NCBI GenBank assembly: GCA_023101725.1 | Contig: JALJCO010001173.1 | Coordinates: 26,061-90,060, forward strand | Length of the DNA stretch: 64,000 nucleotides | Direction: 5' to 3' | From: Atherinomorus stipes | Taxonomy: Eukaryota > Chordata > Actinopteri > Atheriniformes > Atherinidae | Shown here: positions 13,801-24,925 of the stretch, piece after piece | Layout: every line of letters begins with the position of its first letter | Position numbering within the stretch: position 1 is the stretch's first letter | Program-made: the position numbers and the translations under genes | The notes under the pieces: model-generated | Told to the model about the DNA's origin: nothing | The model's input: the letters and a program-made list of their open reading frames with translations, nothing else | Databases searched by the model: none

Positions 13801-16800
13801 CTTCGCATTTCCTTGAAGCATTTCCATTTTTGATTTTTCAGACTCCAGGACTGTTTTTCACCTACATGCAGTCTGTTAGATGAGCTCAGACCCAGGGGCA
13901 GATTTATTGATTTGTTTGAACTTGTTTGTTTTTAAAGTTCAGTCAACAACTTTTAAATGCAAAAGCAAACTGTGGTAATATTTCTCTTTTCTTTCTTTTG
14001 AAATTTATTTTTACTATCAGAAGTGTTCTTGAGCCCATGCCGTGCTTTCACACCATGATTAATCTTGTTTTTAACGCAGGTTTAACTACTTGGAGGCTAG
14101 AAGATCAAGGCCATGCACCATTGCTTCTCTTTGCATACAAAGATTTAAATAAAATGTGTTTAACTTTTGTTGACAATACTGGCCTGGTAATATATAAATT
14201 TTAGCATATTAATCCATAAGACAGCATTTAATATTATAGAATAAATGTTTATTTTGCAAGTAGCATAAAATGCAATTCTGGTGATTTTTCTTTTATTGTT
14301 TTTGTATTAAGTAAAGAATAAAAGTTCATTTGAATTATCCTCTTGCATTACACATTAAAATGTGTGATTTCTCTCATGCATTTCTTTGTTAGAAAATGAC
14401 AGACCCACCTCGTTGGTCCCGGACCTGATTGACTACAACATGCCTCTTACTGCCACCTACCTGAAGCAGATGAAACTGCAGTGCATGACTGCCACAGAAA
14501 GGGTGAGTGCCTCCTTCTGCAAGTGGATGTTTGTGTCATGTGAGCAGTGATACAAGTAAATGTGCCACTGTTAAGATCTCCTTATTCAGCACAACTGCAT
14601 TTACACTGAGTGCAAAAATGATTTTCCTTTGAGCCTGTAAGAGAGAGACTGTGCAGGCAAATTAGGACATCCTTCCTCCCAACTTTTAATTCATTATTAA
14701 ATAAGCAGCGTAGTCTTCCTGCTGGGAGGAGGAGCGCAGTGTGAAGTGAGGATTAAAAAGCTTCTGTAGAAGTGACGTCAGGCGTGAAACCACTCCCATG
14801 TGTCGCTCTGACAGAAACACTCAGGAACTGCTGCCACTAAAGTGCAGGGAGCGCTACTTGATGATGATAATGTAGACCTCACTCACTCATAATTAGGATT
14901 ATCTGGAACAATGACCCAAGCTCGGATCTGGTGAGTACAAATGAACAAATATTCATACTGTGTGGAGACTAATTTGAAGAGGCCAGTAGATGAATAATTA
15001 ATCTTGCACTTGGTTAGTTTAGTGTTGTGGGAATGCAGTCCATGTCTGCACTGCAATGGTTTACAGTTAAAAGCAGCAACTGGCTCAGAATACAGCAGGT
15101 TTGTTAAGTTGGGGCAAGTAAATTCAAGAACTTGTGGTCTGTTGAAGCAAAACTTCCCAGCTGTCTGCATGTGGTTTGCAGAACTTTTACATTTTGAAGA
15201 TCCAAAAGATGCAAAACTCAAACACGATGATGCTTCTGATCAGTTTTTCTCATCAGAAATGGAAATTAAATTTGAAAGCAGGACTAAGTTATACAAAAAA
15301 AAACTGCCAAAGATTTTTCTTATTTATATATTTGATCAATTATACATTTTGGTCGAAAGAAAAGAAGTTGAGTTTAAAGAAGCATGAACCACAAAACATC
15401 CAGTTTGGAAGATTGTGATCTGGTGCTCAACTTATTTTTCTTTTCAGCTTTACACAAACAAGTCTGCATGCTAAAAGCTTTATCATCTTCTTAACATGCT
15501 GAATTTGTGATGCATGTTTTGATGTTACTCTATTTTATTTAGGTCAGCTGTCTCAGCCTCATTTTGAAAAGTAGCCTTTCCTCTTCAATCAGTTACAGAT
15601 TTCTCTAAAGCCAAAATATCAGTGTTGCCACATAGTTGGAAATGGTGTGATTAGAGCCTCTCTTTAATCCTGCATGGCTCACTTGGTGCCTAATAGAGCC
15701 GTCACTGAGCATTCCGGTCCTCTGCAAACCCCTTACAGGGGGACGGATGCATGTTCCCAGGAGTTTAGGCCTATTTGTGTGCTCGTGTGAGGGGAATGAG
15801 ATGACAACATGTATTTTTGCTCCGTTCCCCTCTCACAGCGGTCTCTGTGAGTGAGATGCCAGCTGACACGTGACGACGCAAATGCAGGTCATTTATGTTA
15901 ACGTGAAGCAAACTGGTCCGGGTCGCCGTTCGAAGCTCCGCGGCCAAAGCTCGGATCAGCCTCTGAGTAGTTTGAGATTATTCAGCTCTCCTTTGCTAAT
16001 CTTTACCCCAGTGGTGTACTCATGGGGATTTTTTTACGCTACAACAAGCATCTTCAGGGTCTGTACGTAACAGAGTTAAAAATAGCAGTGCTCCAAGAAG
16101 CATATTAGTTAGCAGAGATGCTCCTGCAGTCCCTATTTTGTTCTGCTGTTTGGCCTTACAGTATTTAAACAGGAAAGAGTCCATTAAACAGTAGAATTAC
16201 TTCTTTTCTTCTTTTTTTTGGTAACGAGTTACTATATTGACTAAAATGATTGTTTAATATTGATGTCCATGGGAAATAACTGTCCCCGCAAGTGATGAGA
16301 AACAGAATATAAAGCCATCTTTCTGCAGAACAAGTGAAGCTGAAACAAATGTGAGGCTTTCACTCCAGCCCCTGAGAGAAATCTCAGCCAATGAAACGCT
16401 CCCAACTAAAGAAATTTAGGCTAAAAATGCAAAAAGTCAAGCTTCACATTACCTTCCACTGAATATAGAAATGAATTTTTACACATTATCATGAAGCTGC
16501 CTTAGATAAGGATCTAACTGTGGGCACGTGAGAAGCAATTAAACTAACTTTAGGTTGGCAGACTTGGGTCTGCTGACCATACCACCAACAAATCTAAACT
16601 CAGAGGTGATCATGCCTTCTCAGTTGCAGCCCCCAGACTCGGGAACAGCATCCCCCTCTGCATCAGATCTGTTCCATCCCTTAAATCCAGACTCAAAGCA
16701 CACCTCTTCTCCTTAGCCTTTGACTCGCCCTGACGTGACCTGTCTTTGTAATCATTGTTGTTTGTTTCATGTTTATAACATTGTTTTGCTCTTAACTGTA

Positions 16801-19800
16801 TTTGCCCGTCTTTTATGGTTGTGACTGTTCAGCACTTTGGTCAGCGTGAGTTGTTTTTAAATGTGCTTTCTAAATAAATTTGACTTGACTTGACTTGACT
16901 TTAGGAATTACACTGATGTTAAAAGTTGTAGTGTCTCCACTCCCCCTGCATGCTCAGCTCTCTTTTCCATCTCTCTCTCTCTCTCTCGGTTACGCCATTT
17001 TCCTTCAGGATGACAGTTCGGTGAGCAGCGAGGACATGAACAACGCTGAGCCCACATGGGTCGCAGCTGAGCAGCCTGCAGTGCCTGAGCCGAGTCCACC
17101 TAACGGAGAGAGGGTCAGCAACCCGGCAGCCGCCATAAAAGAAGAAGATGGTGAGTCATGACTACCATCGCTGCAGTTGCACTGTCATGTTTTTGTTTAG
17201 CCTCTTTTTTTCTGTACTCAGTTTCACCTGCAGAGTGTGTTTGTTTGTTTGTTTTATTTATTCTTTTATTTTACACACACTTTACTTTTTGAAAGTGTTT
17301 GTGTTAAACGGGAAGTGTACAGATTGGTGTTAGGCAGGAAACAGCTTGCCTTGTTCTTAATCCAAATAAATCCACTCTTGCAGGGGGGGTGGGACAACAC
17401 CGCAGCCCCAACCCACTCTGGACCCCTCTCTGTAAGGGTGCAGAGCTTTAAGAAGTAGGACAAAGGCCGATATTACCCTTCCCAGATTAGGAACCACTAA
17501 AGGAGATTCAGAATGTGGAAAATCGGGGAAATGAGGCCATTTCTCTTAACGCACATGTAAAAATGTGGAAATCGTGCCATTTAACTGGCTAAAAAATGTC
17601 ATTTTCAAACATTTGTAAAAGCCGGCTCCCTTCCCCCATCAGTCCCTCCTCACTCATTTCTCTCGCTTTGCTGTAAAAACTGAAGATTTTCTCCCTCCAC
17701 CCTAACTTTTATTTGTCTTGACAGCTGACCCCAATGCATACTTCCTTTACAATTTCAGAACACCCAACATGAGGCAGGAAGACCCCTCCCCCTGCAGGAG
17801 CACACCCCCTCTCGATCACTGCTTATTGTTGTAAACAAAAACAAATTAATGCTTAAAGATGACAAACCATCCACACGGCTCATTGTTGTATCTTCGTCTC
17901 TGTCCTTTTCTCTCCCCTCCTGCCAGATGATGACTCCTCAGAGAGCAGCAGCGCCAACGGGCTGCCGGTCCTAACCTCCCCGGAGGTGCTTGCTGTGGGT
18001 GGGAACCCCCCAGATGGTGGGGCCTCTTACGGGGAGGTGACAGAGAACGGCTTGAGCGCTCCCCTGGACTTCAGCACCACCTCATCCTCGTCCTCCTCTG
18101 AGGATCAGCAGCCGGTCAATCTGAGCGACAGGCTGCTGCCAGTCGGGAGCTCACCGCCAAACTCCTTCCCTGCAGACCCCAGCAGGAAGTACCCCATCAA
18201 AACAGAGCTCAATAACAAGGTAAGGACAGATGAAACAGGGAAAAGTTGTTATTGACCTGATTTGCAGAATGTTTTTGTGTCTATAACTAATGTTACGGTG
18301 CTTTTTCAGTCCCCTCCTTACAGCTCAGGAAGCTATGACTCTGTGAAAACTGAACTGAGCATGAGCGCAGAGGACTTGACCTCTGGTCGGGCACAGATAA
18401 TTGATGATGATGATGACGATCATGATGACCATGATGACAATGACAAAATCAATGATGCTGAGGGGATGGACCCGGAGAGACTTAAAGCCTTCAATGTAAG
18501 TAAAGTGTCAAATTCATATTTGTATGGAGAGAACGAGGCTGCTGCCGTCAGCCCCACAGAGTTGTTAAATCTAATGTAGCGTTGGCTTACTCTGCGCATA
18601 TTGCTCTCGCAAATACCAGAGATGGGAAATATGCAAATTCCCAAACTCATTCCAAACTGATTTATTAAATGAAAATTCTGCAAAAATACAAATTTGAGCA
18701 AATAGATGAAGAAATATTGCTGTTCATTTGAGCAGTGATTATATTTCCATCCCTCTTGTTTTTATCACCCTCCCCCTCCCTCTTCATACCCTCTCCTTTC
18801 ACTCTACCTCTAATGCTCCCCCATCCTCCCCTGCCATCCTTTTTCCTCTCTTTTGTTTTGACTCTCACACCCCTCTTTCGGCCCTGCTCCCCCACTCCAT
18901 TTTTTCTGCTCTACATCCCCTCTCTCCCCTCCCCCCCTCTTCTCATGCCTGTCAGATGTTTGTCCGACTGTTTGTGGATGAGAATCTGGACCGCATGGTG
19001 CCGATCTCCAAGCAGCCCAAGGAGAAGATCCAGGCCATCATTGAGTCCTGCAGCCGCCAGTTCCCAGAGTTCCAGGAGCGCTCCCGCAAGCGCATCCGCA
19101 CCTACCTCAAATCCTGTCGCCGCATGAAAAAAGGCGGTTTTGAGGTACAAAATGCCCCCTCACCCCAACTAAAATATCTCCTAAGCAACATGCAGTCATC
19201 TCCCCCCCCACAAAAAAAATTCTCAGTTGTAATGAAAAATTCCCCTTACCCTACTGGCAGATACGACCAACACCTCCTCACCTCACCTCTGCCATGGCTG
19301 AGAACATCCTCGCCGCCGCCTGTGAGAGCGAAACCCGGAATGCTGCCAAGAGGATGCGGCTTGATGTCTACCAAGCGACGGTAAATGTCTTGGCAGTTGG
19401 TGTGTGTGAATCTGCCCAGCAGGGATTTGGGAATGTGCTCGGCATGATTAAAGCAAACAAAACAGGGTAAACTACAACGTTCTGCCCCGGACTGAAACCG
19501 TTTATTGTCTCCCAGGATGAGCCGGCCTCTGACAAATCCATCTCGAGGGATCCGGCCTCAGTGGCGCCGGCAGGTTTCACCATTTCCAGCGCAGCTTTTG
19601 CCCAAGATCAGCTCTACACCAACGGAGGCCTCAACTACAACCTGCGGGGATATGGGACAGTGGGAAGCAACCAGCAGAGCTCTGGTGCTGTGCAAACCAA
19701 CGGTGAGTTCAGATTCATGATCTGGTGCAGCTCAGGAAAGACGATGTAATGCTGTTGAAGCAGCAAAGGTATTCAGCACGATGTAATTAAAGGGGTGCTT

Positions 19801-22800
19801 TACTCAAATGACAAAAATATATAAGAGAAATTATCTTTCATCCCCCATTTGCTTCAACTTGCAGTTTAATTAATGCAAGTTTGCACTGTGGAGCTGCAGA
19901 TTTTTTTTTAATCAGATTTTTTTTTAATTTACTGGTAAAAATCATACTAAACAAAAGTGAATAAACAAGAGAAGGTGGGCATGTACAGTACAGAAAGGGA
20001 ACATTTTAGCTTTTACTTGAGTTCTCAGCTGCTTTATAACATAAGATTTTCCTGTAAGATTAGCTTGCATGATCTTCACCTGATGGTGGTCTTGTAGCCA
20101 TACTTGACTGGGACTGGAGTGTTCCTAGATCAGGGGTGTCAAACTCATCTTAGTTCAGGGGCCACATTGCACATCTCGAGCATAATAACCTATAAATCAG
20201 TGGTGTGGAACCTTATCCTGCAAGAATTATATGTCTCTCTACTCCAAAACACCTGATTCCAGTTAATGAGACACAATGCAGAACTTGAAAGGCTGTTGGA
20301 TCCGTGTGGTTCAAATCAGGTGTGTTAGAGTAGGAAAACATCAAAAACTTGCAGTACTGTGGCCATCAAGGACCAGAGTTTCCCACCACAGCTATTAATA
20401 ATGAACACTTCAGTCTTTTCTCTTTGTTTTTCATACATTTATCACTGGAGACAGTTTTAATATTTCATCCCTTTGTTCTAGTTGCAGGAGGTAGCCATTG
20501 CTAAGCCTAGTGCATGTCAACAGATCACTTAGCCTGTTATCCACTCCACAGAACACCCGAGGCAAATCAGTTAAGACTATCTATGTAAATGCCTGTGTTG
20601 ATAGAATAATGTTACAAATAAAACTAACCTTGCATTACAAATTATGCCTTACAGTTTCTCTCTAGCTGTGGAATTTTACTTTGCTTTCAGGTGGTATTCC
20701 TGGTTCATAAAGATATGGTGACAGTTCGTTTGATTAAACAAATTCAAAATCGTCTTCAAAATCCGACATCTCCTCAATCCTTTCTGACGTGGCCATATTT
20801 TTTGCAGCATATTTGTGTAAGCAAACTCCTCCGTGCATGTAGGGGCAGCAAGGGCACCCCGAAGAGGTGGCCAGTGCCACCCTAAACAATAAGCTGGCCA
20901 CCCCTGTAAAAAAATCCTATTTTTGCATTTATACCAACATTTAAGTATCTACTATAAACACAGCACAGCATGCTTTGTTTGTATTTGAATGTCAAAATTC
21001 TTTCAAAAAATTATCTGAGCTTATTTCTTCAAATTATTTTAAGTCTAATTTGAGAGCACTTGAAATCGCCTCTTTAAATTGTAACTGTTTTTACTTATTT
21101 TTATTGTATAACTTGTATATTTTGTCTTGTAACTTCTGCTGCCTCTTGGTCAAGACTCCCTTGAAAAAGAGGTTTTAATCTCAATGGGACTTTCCTGGGT
21201 AAATAAAGGTTAAATAAAATAAATAAAAAAACTTTTTTTTTTTTTGTGAAAAGAAATAGTAAAATAAAATAATTAGAAAAAAAGAAAAACACGAAACCTT
21301 CCATTCTGCGACCATTAGTTTTGCCGTAGTCCCTGCTGGTTTGTAACACCTAATTAACTTGGCCTTTTTCTTATGTAAATTCATCCACGAAAGCGCCGCC
21401 CAGCGAAGCCGCCCCAACCAGTTTCTAATTAGTCCATTCTCAGCTCGACTCTACTCAAGTTGGCTTTCTTTCAGATCAGATATACTGATGGAATTGTAAT
21501 GTAATATAATCTCGAACAGTGTCTGCATCATCAGATCTCTACACCAAATGTGATGTCACATGCCACAGTGAGTCAGTTGATAGGCTGCAGTGAAAACGCC
21601 TTCTGATTTGACTGAAAATCAAATCAGATAAATTCAGCCGGGTAAATGCTCAGTTGAATTCCAGACCATCATCTTTTGTCTATAAAGTTTCAGGTTTTGT
21701 GCTGTAGTGGACACAAGTGCCATGCAGACAGAGAAAATGAAAAATCTGTATTTAGGCGTATCTCCGTCACATGTGTCTAAATATGGAATAGAAGCTTCTG
21801 CTTCATGGTGCTGACCCGGAGCCACACGTAAATACTCTTGTTCTTATTTTAGACATTAGCTAAGCTGCACAGTTGTAATTCTGAAAATCAAGTTATGGAA
21901 AGTTAGTACCATACACCAGATTAATGAATTTCAATCTACAATTTTCAAATTTTTCTCCCAAGGGGGAATGCCTCTGGACCCCCAGCTGAATTTAGTCCCA
22001 ACCCGTCGATGTTGTAATCAGGGATACAGCCCTCTAGATCATAGCAAAAAATCTCGTCCTGTCTGTTTTTTAGGGACCAATGCTAATCGGGAACTCACCT
22101 TTGCCATCAACAGAAATCGACCCAATTGACCCAATGTTTTTGACCACAGACTGCACGGACTTTTTGTAGCGATGCATAGTTGATTCAATAACCATTGGCC
22201 ACCCTGCTATTATCTCTGGCCACCCCTAAAAACAGTCTCTACAATCACCCCTGAGTGGCAGATAACATCGCTCCGCTGCCAAATACAGAAAGTACAACTT
22301 TGTTGCTGGTGAGACACTTTACCATCAAAATGAAACACAAAGCAAGGCTTGTTTTATTTGTAACATTTTTCTATTAGATACACAACGTAACTTTTAGTCG
22401 TGTTCTCAGATGCCCCCCCTATCGACGGCTAAACTATCATCCATCTTGCATCGTACCTGTTCTGTGATTCCCTCCAGCCAGTAAAAAACAGTATAATCTT
22501 GAGTCCTGTTCTGTCCCTTCCTCTTTTTCTTTTCCTCTCTTCCTCTGAAAATGTTTCCTTGTGTTTCTTTGCCGAATACAACATGATACGCGTTCAAAAC
22601 ACCTGCTGTGTTCATGTCTGGTTCATATCCGTTTGCTGTATCCCTGATTACAACATCGACGGGTTGGGACTAAATTCAGCTGGGGGTCCAGAGGCATTCC
22701 CCTTTGGGAGAAAAGTTTGAACATTGTAGATTAAAATTCATTAATCTGGTGTATGGTAATAACTTTCCATAACTTGATTTTCAGAATTACAACTGTGCAG

Positions 22801-24925
22801 CTTAGCTAAATCTAAAATAAGAACAAGAGTATTTACGTGTGGCTCCGGGTCACCACCATGAAGCAGAAGCTTCGATTCCATATTTAGACACATGTGACGG
22901 AGATACGCCTAAATACGGGTTTTTCATTTTCTCCATCTGCATTGCACTTGTGTCCACTACAGCACAAAACCTGAAACTTTATGGGTAAAAGATGATGGTC
23001 TGGAATTCAACCGAGCATTTACCCTGCTGAAATTATTTGATTTGATTTTGATTTTCAGTCAAATCAGAAGGCGTTTTTCACTGCAACCTATCAACTAATC
23101 ACTGCGGTGACTTACTGTGGCATATGACATCATATTTGGTGATGCGGTGTGCAGTCAATAGTCGGCTGCAATGTTACGGCCCCGTCCTGGATACAAAAAC
23201 TTACGTAGTACTGTTCCTGAGCCCTGGGACGCCTCTGGGCCGTAACGGCTGGAAAATGTGCATGATGAATGTCGGTGTGCCATCAAAACGAGTCAGAAAC
23301 GCATATTTCTAAGGTCTAAAAGTTACATTGTGTGTTATTAATCTGGCTTTCACATAGATAGTCTTGTGTTATAACTGATTTGCCGAGGGTGTTCTGTGTA
23401 GTGAATAGGATTGTTTTAAAACAGGCTAGGGGATCATGGGATCGTATTGATGTGCACTAGTGAGAGCTACCCTCTGCAACTAGAGTAATGGAATGAAATA
23501 TATCAAAACTGAATCCAGTGACATAGGCCTATAGCACCCAGGCTAACTCGAAAATGATCGAGGCCCTATGTCAAAAATTGCAAACTTCCCCTTTAATGAA
23601 CTGACCTTTTAACAAACATTAAGATCAACCTAAAATTTCTGGAGAACCATAAGGGCAGTTTCAACAATATTTAGACCCAATCTCATTTCTCTCTTTTACC
23701 CCTACCCCTTGGCCCTTGCCACTAACAACAGAGCAACAAGGGATAGGGCTGAAAATGACTGTTAAACATTTAAATGGCGCTAAACTAGACAATACAATGG
23801 TTTTAAAACGTTATCTATGTAGAAAATATTCACATTTGTAGGGTTTGATGGACTCAGAAACAGCCATCTTGCCGGTGACAAATTTGTACATTTGTAATAA
23901 CCCTTCTTTTTTAAGTGTGCATCTGAGAACCTTTCCTTAAAAGGGACTATATACCCTTACTACTCACCCCTACCCCTCCATCATAACAGGACTGAGACAT
24001 CCCTACCCCTATACGGAAGCGTGCAAAACAAAGGGCTAAGGGCCAAGGGGGAGAATTGAGGTTTTAGTCTCAGTTTACTGTCTAACATGCCTAACAACTT
24101 ATAAATCTCAATAAATCCCAAAAAAGACTTTAATTTAACTGGAGGTATTTGGAACTCAAAACTGTAGTATTTCACATTCTGATTAGAGTAACTGTTCAAG
24201 AGCTGGAAATTATTAAGAACATTTATTTCTACTTCTGTGTAGCAATTCCAACCACCTGAACTGGGTCACCTCATCATACAAATTGAAGTGAGATCCACTA
24301 AGTAAGCTATAATGTAGATATAGATATAACAAGATATAACAAGTTATCCTCCTGCCTTGTAAATGTTTTACATTTGAACATAAAAAATGCAACTTCATGT
24401 AAACAAATAAGGAATTACAGTTACTCTCATAAAAAAAGAAATTAAGTAAATTGTCGTTAATGTCTTCTATGTCATCATCACATTTACCAAATTCACCCAG
24501 CGGGCCAGATTTGACCCTCTGGCAGGCTGGTTTTGGCTTCAGGGACAAATATTGGACACCCGTGCTCTACATGCATGACAGTGGAAGGCAAACATGAATC
24601 TTTCTAACTGATCTGAAGGAGCTGTCCTTTTACTCTGAGACAAAGCCCTTCCAAGAGAGACAAAGTAACCTGAGCATCTTTTTTTTTTCAACTCATTAAA
24701 ACATCAACAGGTCCCACAGATCTGAGTATGAAGGCCATTGGCCCAAACTCCTCCTCCAGCTCCAACAGTCACGGCCAAGGAGGTGGAGGTGGTGGCGCTT
24801 CGGCCCAGCTCAGCCCTCCAGAGGTGACGGCGGTGAGGCAGCTCATCGCAGGTTACCGAGAGTCCGCGGCCTTCCTGCTTCGCTCTGCAGATGAGCTGGA
24901 AAACCTGATCCTGCAGCAGAACTAA
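1897..24925 (+). CDS. nol4l: Nucleolar protein 4-like (NOL4L), 11 coding exons, 683 aa
   Basis: Coding exons are 1897-2238, 9684-9839, 12458-12569, 14393-14502, 17009-17150, 17927-18219, 18310-18495, 18956-19144, 19261-19380, 19516-19702 and 24711-24925. All introns are GT-AG, phases agree, and the stop is TAA at 24923. The N-terminal block has the NOL4-family [18 protein letters not shown] and [11 protein letters not shown] segments (exon 1) and [17 protein letters not shown] (exon 2). Acidic [14 protein letters not shown] is near residues 417-428, and a basic, NLS-like [16 protein letters not shown] near 491-506. The C-terminus ends [14 protein letters not shown]. Exons 9-10 ([22 protein letters not shown]) fit NOL4L better than NOL4. 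PVNLS (about 350) and PTDLS (about 614) resemble CtBP-binding PxDLS motifs. The family is nuclear, and its molecular role is poorly defined. The start has a good Kozak context (G at -3 and +4). Isoforms starting at internal exons are possible. Confidence 0.95.
2239..9683 (+). other. nol4l: nol4l intron 1
   Basis: A 7.4-kb intron. It begins with a GT-rich stretch after the donor, and has a CGCG-rich patch near 3,545-3,575, a CAG/CGG-type trinucleotide patch near 8,410-8,450 and a 16-nt G run at 8,802-8,817. I see no exon, RNA gene or clear transposon. Several open frames of 100-190 codons here have biased low-complexity composition and no recognisable motif. Conserved enhancers are possible in a gene of this kind but cannot be called from one sequence. 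Confidence 0.7.
8802..8817. repeat. Poly(G) run, 16 nt
   Basis: An uninterrupted run of 16 guanines within a purine-rich context in nol4l intron 1. Such a run could form a quadruplex, and its length is error-prone in assemblies. Confidence 0.9.
9840..12457 (+). other. nol4l: nol4l intron 2
   Basis: The intron contains a purine/A-rich stretch around 10,540-10,660 and an odd island near 11,490-11,670 built of long G, C, A and T homopolymers (see findings). No exon or RNA gene is recognised. Confidence 0.65.
12570..14392 (+). other. nol4l: nol4l intron 3
   Basis: About 1.8 kb, AT-rich toward the 3' end. No exon, RNA gene or recognisable transposon is seen. Confidence 0.65.
14503..17008 (+). 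other. nol4l: nol4l intron 4
   Basis: About 2.5 kb. The last third carries a non-LTR retrotransposon 3' remnant (16,583-16,905), and a CT run precedes the acceptor. A 127-codon open frame at 15,004-15,387 shows no family motif and is taken as chance. Confidence 0.65.
16583..16905 (+). mobile_element. 3' remnant of a non-LTR retrotransposon
   Basis: The + strand translation keeps the typical end of a CR1/L2-type ORF2: [19 protein letters not shown], followed by a [18 protein letters not shown] end. The remnant finishes in a short tandem TTGACT/GACTTGACTT array (16,880-16,902) after CTAAATAAATTTGACTTG, which looks like the 3' tail of the element. The copy is 5'-truncated, as is usual for target-primed insertions. 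Clade assignment (Rex1/CR1-like) is tentative. A related, more decayed copy lies at 38,745-40,115. Confidence 0.7.
17151..17926 (+). other. nol4l: nol4l intron 5
   Basis: A 776-bp intron. Nothing beyond splice signals and T-rich tracts is recognised. Confidence 0.65.
20198..20391. mobile_element. 194-bp hAT MITE nested in the outer MITE
   Basis: The termini CAGTGGTGTGGAA and TTTCCCACCACAG are imperfect inverted repeats. Flanking 8-mers CTATAAAT (20,190-20,197) and CTATTAAT (20,392-20,399) differ at one base and fit an 8-bp hAT target duplication. The interior has complementary halves, with CACCTGATTCCAGTT mirrored by CAAATCAGGTGTG. The host MITE sequence resumes directly after the duplication. 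Confidence 0.8.
21100..21231 (+). mobile_element. Non-LTR retrotransposon 3' tail
   Basis: The stretch around TCTCAATGGGACTTTCCTGG followed by GTAAATAAAGGTTAAATAAAATAAATAAA is a widespread teleost retroelement 3' end with an A/T-rich repeating tail. Similar tails occur in the opposite orientation at 59,985-60,060 and more weakly at 54,085-54,130. The upstream boundary is not clear and the clade is not assigned. Confidence 0.55.
21533..23145. mobile_element. Long foldback (inverted-repeat) element in nol4l intron 10
   Basis: The left arm (about 21,533-22,030) and right arm (about 22,635-23,145) are reverse complements over about 500 bp, with few mismatches and small indels by eye. Shared blocks include GGGATACAGC / GCTGTATCCC at the inner edges and GAAAACGCCTTCTGATTTGA / TCAAATCAGAAGGCGTTTTT near the outer edges. 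The central loop of about 600 bp (22,031-22,634) has no open frame of note. No transposase is present, so it would be non-autonomous. Superfamily and exact termini are unresolved: related sequence may continue to about 23,600, where a CTTCCCCTTTAA-like end is seen. Confidence 0.75.
23670..24070. mobile_element. Possible MITE with C-rich / G-rich termini
   Basis: The left end has ACCCCTACCCCTTGGCCCTT and the right end has AAGGGCTAAGGGCCAAGGGG, so the ends are roughly inverted. The layout resembles a common teleost MITE. No target duplication was identified and the borders are approximate. Confidence 0.45.

Larger units (their letters stand above)
20131..24564. mobile_element. hAT-type MITE split by later insertions
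   Basis: The left end, starting CAGGGGTGTCAAACTCAT at 20,131, and the right end, finishing GGACACCCGTG at 24,564, are the two termini of a very common teleost 'GGGGTGTCAAACTCA' element. The right end also has the usual GGGCCAGATTTGACCC segment. The two ends are 4.4 kb apart because other elements lie between them. The flanking 8-mers, TCCTAGAT and CTCTACAT, match at 5 of 8 positions, a weak, decayed candidate target duplication. It lies wholly within nol4l intron 10. Confidence 0.7.

Noticed and set aside
15004..15387. 127-codon open frame in nol4l intron 4
   Set aside because: No motif or homology I can name, and it lies within an intron whose flanking exons splice in frame without it.
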